From SVFI01 sp045535935 (GTDB lineage Bacteria > Bacillota > Clostridia > Lachnospirales > Lachnospiraceae): a DNA stretch of 64,000 nucleotides. The first letter of the stretch is position 1; each line of letters opens with the position of its first letter. The position numbers were made by a program, and so were the translations under genes. Below, piece by piece: positions 16,449 through 23,501 of this stretch. The notes under the pieces were generated by a model, which made no database searches, was not told where the DNA came from, and worked only from the letters and a program-made list of their open reading frames with translations. The stretch is taken from positions 1-64,000 of the forward strand of contig JAZSMO010000023.1 in the NCBI GenBank assembly GCA_045535935.1, in the 5' to 3' direction.

Positions 16449-19400
16449 AAATATTCTTGTTTCTGCGGCAGCGGGAAGCGGAAAGACATCTGTTCTGGTG
16501 GCACGCATTTTATCCTTGATTACGGATGCGGAAAATGCCATCGACATCGACCGGTTTCTGATTGTGACATTTACGAATGCGGCAGCGGCGGAAATGAGAG
16601 AGCGAATCCATAAAGCCATATTGGAGCGTCTGGAGAACAATCCTGAGGATGAGAATCTGCAGAAGCAGGCGACATTAATACACAATGCACAGATTACAAC
16701 CATCGATAGTTTTTGCCTGTTTTTGTTGCGCAATCATTTTCATGAAATCGGACTGGATCCGGCGTTTCGTGTCGGAGATCCCGGTGAGATAAAGCTGATA
16801 GAAAAAGATGTGCTGGAGAAGACACTGGAAGATTTTTATACCGAAGGTGCTGCGGATTTTTTATATTTTGCAGATGCATATTGTCCGGACGGAAAAGACG
16901 GACGGATGGAAAAACTGGTGGAAGATCTCTATCGTTTCAGCATGAGTCATCCGTGGCCAAAGCGCTGGCTGGAAGAATGTGAAGAAAGCATTCGTTGTCT
17001 GGATGAAACAAATATAATGGATTCCGTATGGATGAAGTACGGTATGCAGCTGGCGGCAGAAAAGGCAGAATATGCGCTTGAACTGACGAGAGAGGCGCTT
17101 GAAATTTGTCAGATGCCCGCAGGGCCTTATATGTATTGTGACATGGCAGAGGCGGACGGAAAGATGATAGAAGCAATACAGTGCAAGCTGGAAGCGTGCA
17201 AATCATCGGAGGACTATGAGGCGGTTGCCGCATTTGTGAAAAGTCCCGGCTGGATGCGGATGCCCGTGAAAAAAGATGACAGTGTATCACAAGATCTTCG
17301 GGACAGAGTGAAGGAGCTGCGCGACGAATATAAAAAGATCATCAGCGATATTACAAAGAGCGTTTTTTTCGAGACGACGATACAAGGTGCACTGGACAGA
17401 GAGAGGGAAGCAGGTAAACTGGAGTGCGCTCTGATTCGGATTACCAAGACGTACATCGATAATCTGGAGACAGTAAAAAGAGAAAAGAATGTTCTCGATT
17501 TTTCGGATATGGAACATTATGCTCTCAATATTTTAATCCGGGATGACAAACCGACCAAGACGGCAGAAATGTATCGCGACTATTACCGGACGGTTATGAT
17601 TGACGAGTATCAGGATTCCAACATGGTACAGGAACTTATATTGGCAGCGGTATCTGTGCAGGAAGAAGGATATGGTAATCGTTTCATGGTAGGTGACATG
17701 AAACAGAGTATTTATCGTTTCCGTATGGCGCGGCCGGAAATTTTTATGGAGAAATATGAGGAGTATCAAGACGGAAAAGAGAATCATACATTGATCTGCC
17801 TGAAACAGAATTTCCGTAGCAGGCGGGAGGTTCTTGATACGACAAACGATATTTTTTATGAAATTATGCAACCGCAGATCGGCGGTGTGGTTTACGATGA
17901 AGAGGCCGCTTTGTATGAAGGGGCACAGTATCCGGAAGCGGAAGGGTGTGAAAGCGAGCTTTGCCTTGCAGTGACATCTGAGAGCCGGAGTGAGGATAGA
18001 CGGACGGCGGAAGCATATATGATCGCCCGCAGAATCAAAGAATTAAAACAAAATTTCAAAGTGGACGGACGGGAACTCAGATACAGTGATATCGTGATTT
18101 TGCTGCGCAGTACAAGCGGTGTGGATGAACGCATGAAAGAAATTCTCATGTCGGAGGGGATTCCGGCTTATGTGACGTCAAAAACCGGCTACTTCTCAGC
18201 GGTAGAAATCAGCATTTTGATGGACCTTTTGCGGACCATAAACAATCCGTATGATGATATTGCCTTTTGCAGTGCGGCTACTTCGGTTTTCTTCGGATTT
18301 GAGAATGAGGAACTGGCACTTATTACAGCGTTCTCAGAGAGAGGAAAATCTGTGTATGAGAGATTTCGTATGTTGACGGATCCTGAGACAAAAGTTAGCC
18401 AGTGCTTACCAGAACAAACAAAAAACAAAGTTGGGGATATGCTGGAAACATTACAGGTGCTCAGAGAGAAGGCGGTCGTTCAAACCATGACAGAACTCGT
18501 CAGCGGGATTATGACCGAATTTCACTATCCGGAGTATGTGGCTTCGCTGCCGGCAGGACAGCAGAGGAAAGCCAATGTAGATATGTTTTTGCAAAAAACC
18601 GTAGATTTTGAAAAGACGAGTTATCATGGACTGTTCCAGTTTTTACGGTATATGGAACAACTTAAGAAATACGAGGTAGATTTCGGCGAGGCGGCGACAC
18701 AGACAGAGACTGCGGATGTGGTCAGAATCATGACAATACACAAAAGCAAAGGTTTGGAGTTTCCGGTTTGTTTTGTGGCAGGGCTTGATAAAAAGTATAA
18801 TTTAAGAGATACGTCAGCTCCGTTTTTGATGGATGCGGACTGGGGAGTTGCGGCGAACCGGATTCTTCCCGAGGCGCATGTAACGGGCAAAACGATGCGG
18901 AAAATGATTTTTGCCAAGAAGATGAAAAGGGACAGTCTCGGGGAAGAGTTGCGCGTTTTGTATGTGGCGATGACCAGGGCAAAGGAAAAACTGATACTCA
19001 CGGCAGCGGTGGACGAAGAAGACAAATTCCTTTCGCAGGAGCAAAAGGACGGAGTCGGAAATGTGTCACCTGAGAGGATAGAAAGTGCGGCAGCGCCGCT
19101 TGTGCATATTTACAGTGCGTGGGTGAGAAGAAAGAACTGTTTGAAAGTTTGCCTTGTGCAATTTTCAGGTATTCAGAGATATCAGGAAAAGAGCATCTCC
19201 GGAAAAATGCTGCGAGAAGAAAAAGTTCGGATGATAAGTGAAAACCTGACATCTCTCAGTGAGGAAGAAAAAATACAGGGAGAAGCTTTGAAAGTGCGTT
19301 TTGACTTCCGTTATCCTCATGAAGTGCTTTCTTCGCTTTATACCAAGACCAGTGTCTCCGAATTAAAGCATGCGGCTATGGAGGAAGAGGGGGTTCCCGT

Positions 19401-19995
19401 TGTCTTTGAAACGGAAGATACGGAAAAAGAATACCTGCCTGCATTTATGCGTGAAAAGGAGACAATACATGAGGGCGCAGCAAGAGGAAGTGCTATGCAC
19501 CGCGTTTTGGAGCTGCTTGATTTTGATGCCTATCGGAAGGATGCATCGAAGGTACATCTTGATAATGATATAGAGCGCTTTGTCGCGGAGGGAAGACTTA
19601 GCCGTGAATATGCGGATCTTCTTTTGAAAGACAAGCTGCTTACCTTTCTTGGATCGGATATTGCAGGAAGAATGGCCGAAGCGCAGCTTTCGCATGCACT
19701 TTACAAGGAACAGCCTTTTGTACTTTCGGTTAGTGCAGGCTTACTTGATCCGAAATTTCCGTCAGAGGAAAAAGTATTAATACAGGGAATCATCGATGTA
19801 TATTTTGAGGAAGACGGAGAGATTATTATTTTGGATTATAAGACAGACCGGGTTGAAACGGCGGAGGAATTGCTTGGACGTTACAGAACGCAGCTGGACT
19901 ATTATGAGGAGGCGGTTACGCAACTGACAGGAAAAAAAGTAAAGGCAAAGGTGATATATTCCTTTGCCTTGATGGAAACGATCAGCTGGAGCTGA
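16402..19995 (+). CDS. addA: ATP-dependent helicase/nuclease AddA
   Basis: 1,197 aa with a GTG start at 16402, preceded by GAGGAGG. It is the UvrD-like motor and nuclease subunit of AddAB. Motif I AAAGSGKTSVL lies near residues 22-32, motif II is MIDEYQDSN, followed by GDMKQSIYRFR, then NFRSRREVL and a conserved IMTIHKSKGLEFP. The C-terminal nuclease motif LDYKTDR has Asp1145 and Lys1147. The 47-bp overlap with addB implies coupled translation and fixed stoichiometry. The last 65 bases of coding sequence also hold a hairpin that serves as a terminator for the opposing gene at 19999. Two stop codons of opposing genes are 3 bp apart. Confidence 0.95.
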   Translation: MKFTPKQQEVISTRNKNILVSAAAGSGKTSVLVARILSLITDAENAIDIDRFLIVTFTNAAAAEMRERIHKAILERLENNPEDENLQKQATLIHNAQITTIDSFCLFLLRNHFHEIGLDPAFRVGDPGEIKLIEKDVLEKTLEDFYTEGAADFLYFADAYCPDGKDGRMEKLVEDLYRFSMSHPWPKRWLEECEESIRCLDETNIMDSVWMKYGMQLAAEKAEYALELTREALEICQMPAGPYMYCDMAEADGKMIEAIQCKLEACKSSEDYEAVAAFVKSPGWMRMPVKKDDSVSQDLRDRVKELRDEYKKIISDITKSVFFETTIQGALDREREAGKLECALIRITKTYIDNLETVKREKNVLDFSDMEHYALNILIRDDKPTKTAEMYRDYYRTVMIDEYQDSNMVQELILAAVSVQEEGYGNRFMVGDMKQSIYRFRMARPEIFMEKYEEYQDGKENHTLICLKQNFRSRREVLDTTNDIFYEIMQPQIGGVVYDEEAALYEGAQYPEAEGCESELCLAVTSESRSEDRRTAEAYMIARRIKELKQNFKVDGRELRYSDIVILLRSTSGVDERMKEILMSEGIPAYVTSKTGYFSAVEISILMDLLRTINNPYDDIAFCSAATSVFFGFENEELALITAFSERGKSVYERFRMLTDPETKVSQCLPEQTKNKVGDMLETLQVLREKAVVQTMTELVSGIMTEFHYPEYVASLPAGQQRKANVDMFLQKTVDFEKTSYHGLFQFLRYMEQLKKYEVDFGEAATQTETADVVRIMTIHKSKGLEFPVCFVAGLDKKYNLRDTSAPFLMDADWGVAANRILPEAHVTGKTMRKMIFAKKMKRDSLGEELRVLYVAMTRAKEKLILTAAVDEEDKFLSQEQKDGVGNVSPERIESAAAPLVHIYSAWVRRKNCLKVCLVQFSGIQRYQEKSISGKMLREEKVRMISENLTSLSEEEKIQGEALKVRFDFRYPHEVLSSLYTKTSVSELKHAAMEEEGVPVVFETEDTEKEYLPAFMREKETIHEGAARGSAMHRVLELLDFDAYRKDASKVHLDNDIERFVAEGRLSREYADLLLKDKLLTFLGSDIAGRMAEAQLSHALYKEQPFVLSVSAGLLDPKFPSEEKVLIQGIIDVYFEEDGEIIILDYKTDRVETAEELLGRYRTQLDYYEEAVTQLTGKKVKAKVIYSFALMETISWS
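19932..19970 (-). terminator. Minus-strand terminator embedded in the 3' end of addA
   Basis: AAGGCAAAGG (19942-19951) pairs perfectly with CCTTTGCCTT (19961-19970). On the minus strand the stem is followed by TTACTTTTTTTCC, read from the plus-strand A run at 19932-19938. It would terminate the glycosyltransferase transcript about 30 nt past its stop. Confidence 0.7.
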
Positions 19996-19998
19996 TAA

Positions 19999-21006
19999 CT
20001 ATAAAGACTGCGCTTCTTCGCGGTAATATGCTGCTTCTTCAGTTTGACCGAGTGCATGATAGCAATCGGCAAGCTGTGAGGCAGCATGTTTTTTTGTCTG
20101 AAGATTCAAAATGCAAGGAGTCTGCAATGCTGCATGAAACCAAATAAGAGCCTCTTCATAATCAGTCTGGGTAGCGTAATGCAGACCGAGATCCAAACAG
20201 ATTTCAGCGCATCCGTCGCCCTCACTGGTAACAGCTTTGGTTGTGTATTTGAAAAAGTTGCCGATTTCGCCCCGCAGGCGGTAAGTTCTGGCTAATATAC
20301 AGTAAGCTTCCATGCGTTCATCCTGCTCGCGTTCCGGATCCTGCAAGGTGGACAGGAAGGTAGGGATGGCATGATTAAAGTCGGTTTTTTCGCCGGCAAT
20401 CAAAAGCTCTTTTGCATACATGGTATGCAGCCGTTTGCTTAAGCGTATCCCGTCGTTGTGCATTTTTTCAAAGGCCTTAAGGTCTCTTGATGCATGAAAT
20501 CCGGTAGGCTTGTGCTGTATTTCGATATCGCTGTCGTAAATGACAGGTTCCAGCGAAACTGCTTCGTGAATCGGATTAAACCATGTAAAAGTGCGAAGTC
20601 TTTTGTATAACTTCGGCCGATATTCCCGGTCGTAGTTGTAAACTGTATTGAATGAGAGCTGATTGCAATAGTGCATCTGGACGATGTCAATTTCCGGCAA
20701 CAGACCTTTTTTCAGAAGGGCAAACTTGGCATGATTTTGTTCATCAATCACTTCGTCTGCATCCGCACAATATATGTATTGGCATGTCGCTTTGGAAAAA
20801 GAATAGTTGCGTGCATCTGCGAAGCTTCCGTTCCATTTGTAGTCGTATATATCGGATGTGTAGCGGGCAGCAATTTCCTTTGTCCGGTCCGTAGAGCCTG
20901 TATCTACAATGATAATTTCATCCATAAGATCTGCAATGGAATCCAGGCAACGGGCAAGAACTTCCTCTTCGTTTTTGACAATCATGCAAAGACTGATCGT
21001 AATCAT
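19999..21006 (-). CDS. Family 2 glycosyltransferase with C-terminal helical repeats
   Basis: 335 aa. The N-terminus has the GT-A start ISLCMIVKNEEEVLARCLDS, followed by IIIVDTGSTDRT and the acidic CADADEVID (DxD-type) near residue 85. This resembles the SunS-like branch of GT2 enzymes. From about residue 210 the protein is helical with TPR-like spacing (EAYCILARTYRLRGE; CLDLGLHYATQTDYEEALIW). No membrane segment is present, so it transfers a sugar to a cytoplasmic acceptor, perhaps a peptide, protein or lipid. It lies downstream of thiT on the minus strand, but a 15-bp hairpin at 21007 masks its ribosome binding site. Confidence 0.85.
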   Translation of the reverse strand: MITISLCMIVKNEEEVLARCLDSIADLMDEIIIVDTGSTDRTKEIAARYTSDIYDYKWNGSFADARNYSFSKATCQYIYCADADEVIDEQNHAKFALLKKGLLPEIDIVQMHYCNQLSFNTVYNYDREYRPKLYKRLRTFTWFNPIHEAVSLEPVIYDSDIEIQHKPTGFHASRDLKAFEKMHNDGIRLSKRLHTMYAKELLIAGEKTDFNHAIPTFLSTLQDPEREQDERMEAYCILARTYRLRGEIGNFFKYTTKAVTSEGDGCAEICLDLGLHYATQTDYEEALIWFHAALQTPCILNLQTKKHAASQLADCYHALGQTEEAAYYREEAQSL

Positions 21007-21062
21007 GGAATCCCTCCTTTTACTGCTTTTTCTTTATTTTATCACAGAAAAGAAGGGATTCC
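21007..21062 (-). promoter_or_regulatory. Long hairpin masking the ribosome binding site of the glycosyltransferase gene
   Basis: On the minus strand a 15-nt arm (complement of 21048-21062) pairs with the arm at 21007-21021 that contains AGGAGG, with one G-U pair and no gap. The loop is about 26 nt. The second arm ends directly at the ATG, so the structure would hide the ribosome binding site. It may also act as a processing site or weak terminator after thiT. Confidence 0.55.
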
Positions 21063-21075
21063 TATGTTTTTTTTG

Positions 21076-21744
21076 TCAGGCAAGTTTCTGTACTTTGGCA
21101 AGTGCTTTTTTGACCGGCGGCAGGTTTAGGATAACGAGAGTGATTGCCATTTCAATTAAGATATAACTGTAGTTGTAGACAATCGGATAAATGGCAGAAA
21201 GCGTCTTTGGAAAACTTTCCGGCATATAGTCCATCCAGTAAAGATAGCCGCCGATGGTGTGAAAAAGTCCGCGTAGTAAGCAGGCGACAACAAAACCGAT
21301 GGTAAGACCATGCTTCTTTTGATACCAGAATCCTGCGATGCCCAGTGCCGTAAAGGCAAAGAAGTAATCGCAGCATGTCTGGAACGGTGTCAGGAAGTAA
21401 CTTCCGCCGCTCTGGATAAATTGAAGAATACTGTAGGAAAATGCAGTCAGAATACCGACTTTAATGCCGTACAGATATCCGATGTAGCAGATAAAAAACA
21501 TACTGAATAAAGTGACGGAACCGCCCATCGGCATCTCGTATTTTATATAGGATGTGATGAAGGCAAGAGCAAGAGCAATACCGGAAAAGGCAAGCTGCTT
21601 TGCATTCATTTTTTGGGAATCCTGTTTCTTGTCAGCAATGAAAGCAGTCAGAAGCATTGTGACTACAATGAGAATGGTAAGGCCGATATATCCGGCTTGA
21701 GTCAGGGCGAAGTAACCGTCCTGTGATGAAATAAAATTTGACAT
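21076..21744 (-). CDS. thiT: Thiamine ECF transporter S-component ThiT
   Basis: 222 aa with about six membrane helices. ThiT binds thiamine at the membrane and works with the shared EcfT and EcfA1A2 energising module, which is not encoded here. Typical sequence includes YIKYEMPMGGSVTLFSMFFI (residues near 66-85), GIKVGILTAFSYSILQF and LLRGLFHTIGGYLYW. A TPP riboswitch and a ribosome-binding-site-masking hairpin upstream show that vitamin B1 status controls it. GGAGG lies 8 nt before ATG. The downstream glycosyltransferase is on the same strand but has its own masked start and a possible own promoter. Confidence 0.93.
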   Translation of the reverse strand: MSNFISSQDGYFALTQAGYIGLTILIVVTMLLTAFIADKKQDSQKMNAKQLAFSGIALALAFITSYIKYEMPMGGSVTLFSMFFICYIGYLYGIKVGILTAFSYSILQFIQSGGSYFLTPFQTCCDYFFAFTALGIAGFWYQKKHGLTIGFVVACLLRGLFHTIGGYLYWMDYMPESFPKTLSAIYPIVYNYSYILIEMAITLVILNLPPVKKALAKVQKLA

Positions 21745-21752
21745 AAAAAAAT

Positions 21753-21771
21753 CCTCCTTGTTGTTAGGAGG
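21753..21771 (-). promoter_or_regulatory. Anti-Shine-Dalgarno hairpin of thiT
   Basis: On the minus strand CCTCC (complement of 21767-21771) can pair with the ribosome binding site GGAGG (complement of 21753-21757). It is placed after the TPP aptamer and a separate stem at 21781-21817, as expected for translational control. Confidence 0.6.
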
Positions 21772-21819
21772 GGAGTGGTAGATAAAGAGACAAAGCGCGC
21801 GCAGTTTGTCTGTTATCTT

Positions 21820-21908
21820 TGCTTCCTTACGCGGGTATTAACCCGATCAAGTAGTGAGGGTCAGAATGCAGATGGGCATTCAATCTCAGCCATAGCTCCC
21901 CTAGCGTT
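21820..21908 (-). promoter_or_regulatory. TPP (THI-box) riboswitch upstream of thiT
   Basis: Read on the minus strand, the conserved thi-box elements appear in order: GCTAGGGGAGCT, GGCTGAGA, GACCCTC, TTGATCGGGTTAATACCCG and CGTAAGGAAGC. This is the canonical thiamine pyrophosphate aptamer. When TPP is bound, the thiT ribosome binding site would be masked and uptake would fall. Confidence 0.95.
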
Positions 21909-22016
21909 TATGTTGTTGAAACGATTTCACTATATATGGTTTTCGCCTTTTCGTCAAGTAAAAAAAGTTGTATACTGTAAACGGAGCGAAAACGCAGACA
22001 AACGGAGAAAGAAAAA

Positions 22017-23498
22017 ATGTATCAATATATCTTATTTGATCTTGACGGAACATTGACAGATCCGAAGGAAGGAATTACGAAATCTGTGCAGTATGCATTG
22101 CAGAGTTTCGGAATAGAAGAACAAAATTTGGATCGCCTGGAACCCTTTATCGGGCCGCCGCTAAGAGACAGTTTCCGTGAGTTTTACGGAATTGACGGCG
22201 AAGATACGGAAAAAGCAGTAGCAAAGTTCAGAGAACGGTTTGAAACGACGGGGATACGCGAGAATCATATATATCCGGGTATACATGAGCTGTTGCACGA
22301 ACTGAAAGAGAAGGGATGCATGTTAGCCATTGCTTCCTCGAAACCGCAAGAATTTGTTCACATTGTTTTAAAAAATTTTGATATAGAAGACTGCTTCACC
22401 GTGATTATCGGAAGCGAGAAGGACGGCACAAGAGATACGAAAGAGGAAGTGCTGCAGGAAGCGCTTTCCAAGCTCAGAAAGAAAGCAGGACGACGCTACA
22501 AAGAAAGTATGACACTGATGGTCGGCGACAGAAAGTTTGATGTGGAGGCAGCGCACGAGTTTGGAGTGGACAGTGTGGCGGTTACTTACGGATATGCACC
22601 GGAAGGTGAGCTTGAAAACTGCCGACCGACTTATATGGCGGACAGTGTCACCAAACTGCGCGAGATTATCACCGGAGAAAGGAATTATCAGCGATACAAA
22701 GACAAAAAAGCTTTTTTAAAAACGTTTGAGATTTTGTTGCCGCTTCTGGTTTATTGGGTGGTCCAGCTTATTGTTTACAACGGACTTTATGTGCTGATCG
22801 GCAGAGGATTACCTGAGCTGTTTGCTCAAAAACAGCAGCTTTCCGTTTGGCTGAATGCCTTTGCGGCGATTGCTTCGTGGCCGGTGCTTTTAAGATTTTA
22901 CCAGAGCAGTCGGGAAGAAGATACATCGCATGTAATCACACGCAGAAAAAAGAAAAATCTCAAAAAGGATGCGATGCTGGTAATTGCCTATGCAGTTGCA
23001 CTTGGGATGGGATTAAATATCATAGTTGCACATTTCAGAGTTGCAGAGCTGTCGGAAAGTTATGCGCAGGTGGCAGGAAATCAGTATTCGGTTCCTTTGC
23101 TGATCGGACTTGTTGTATATGGATTGCTGACGCCGTTTACGGAGGAAATTTTGTTCCGCGGTATTATTTATAACCGAATCAGCCGCTATTTTCCGGTGCC
23201 GATTGCCATCGTGGTTTCAGCAATTGTTTTCGGATGCTACCATGGAAATGTGATACAGATGGCGTACGCAATGATTATGGGACTTGCCCTGGCATTTTTG
23301 TATGAATATTATGACAGATTTTTGGCTGCGCCGGTGCTGTTTCATTCGGGAGCGAATCTGATGGTCTATTTAATGACCAAAGGAAATGTGTTCGGAGAAC
23401 GGGGACCTGTGCTCTACGGGGTGGTTCTGGTCGCTGTGGCAGCAGGAATCAGCTGCTGGTATATAACATGTTATCAAAAGAAAATGAGGCGTAGATAA
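22017..23498 (+). CDS. Fusion of HAD phosphatase and CPBP intramembrane protease
   Basis: 493 aa in two parts. Residues 1-220 are a phosphoglycolate-phosphatase-like HAD hydrolase: FDLDGTLTD (residues 6-14), ASSKP near 105 and VGDRKFDVEAA near 168-178. Residues about 240-490 form an eight-helix-like membrane domain with CPBP (Abi) motifs EEILFRG, FGCYHGN and LFHSGANL, where Glu-Glu and the two His are the presumed metalloprotease residues. I see no frameshift or stop between the halves, so the fusion is genuine in this sequence. The HAD part sits in the cytoplasm. The role is unknown; CPBP proteins include prenyl-protein proteases and bacteriocin-immunity proteins. The next gene begins 4 nt after the stop. 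Confidence 0.85.
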   Translation: MYQYILFDLDGTLTDPKEGITKSVQYALQSFGIEEQNLDRLEPFIGPPLRDSFREFYGIDGEDTEKAVAKFRERFETTGIRENHIYPGIHELLHELKEKGCMLAIASSKPQEFVHIVLKNFDIEDCFTVIIGSEKDGTRDTKEEVLQEALSKLRKKAGRRYKESMTLMVGDRKFDVEAAHEFGVDSVAVTYGYAPEGELENCRPTYMADSVTKLREIITGERNYQRYKDKKAFLKTFEILLPLLVYWVVQLIVYNGLYVLIGRGLPELFAQKQQLSVWLNAFAAIASWPVLLRFYQSSREEDTSHVITRRKKKNLKKDAMLVIAYAVALGMGLNIIVAHFRVAELSESYAQVAGNQYSVPLLIGLVVYGLLTPFTEEILFRGIIYNRISRYFPVPIAIVVSAIVFGCYHGNVIQMAYAMIMGLALAFLYEYYDRFLAAPVLFHSGANLMVYLMTKGNVFGERGPVLYGVVLVAVAAGISCWYITCYQKKMRRR

Positions 23499-23501
23499 AG
23501 A

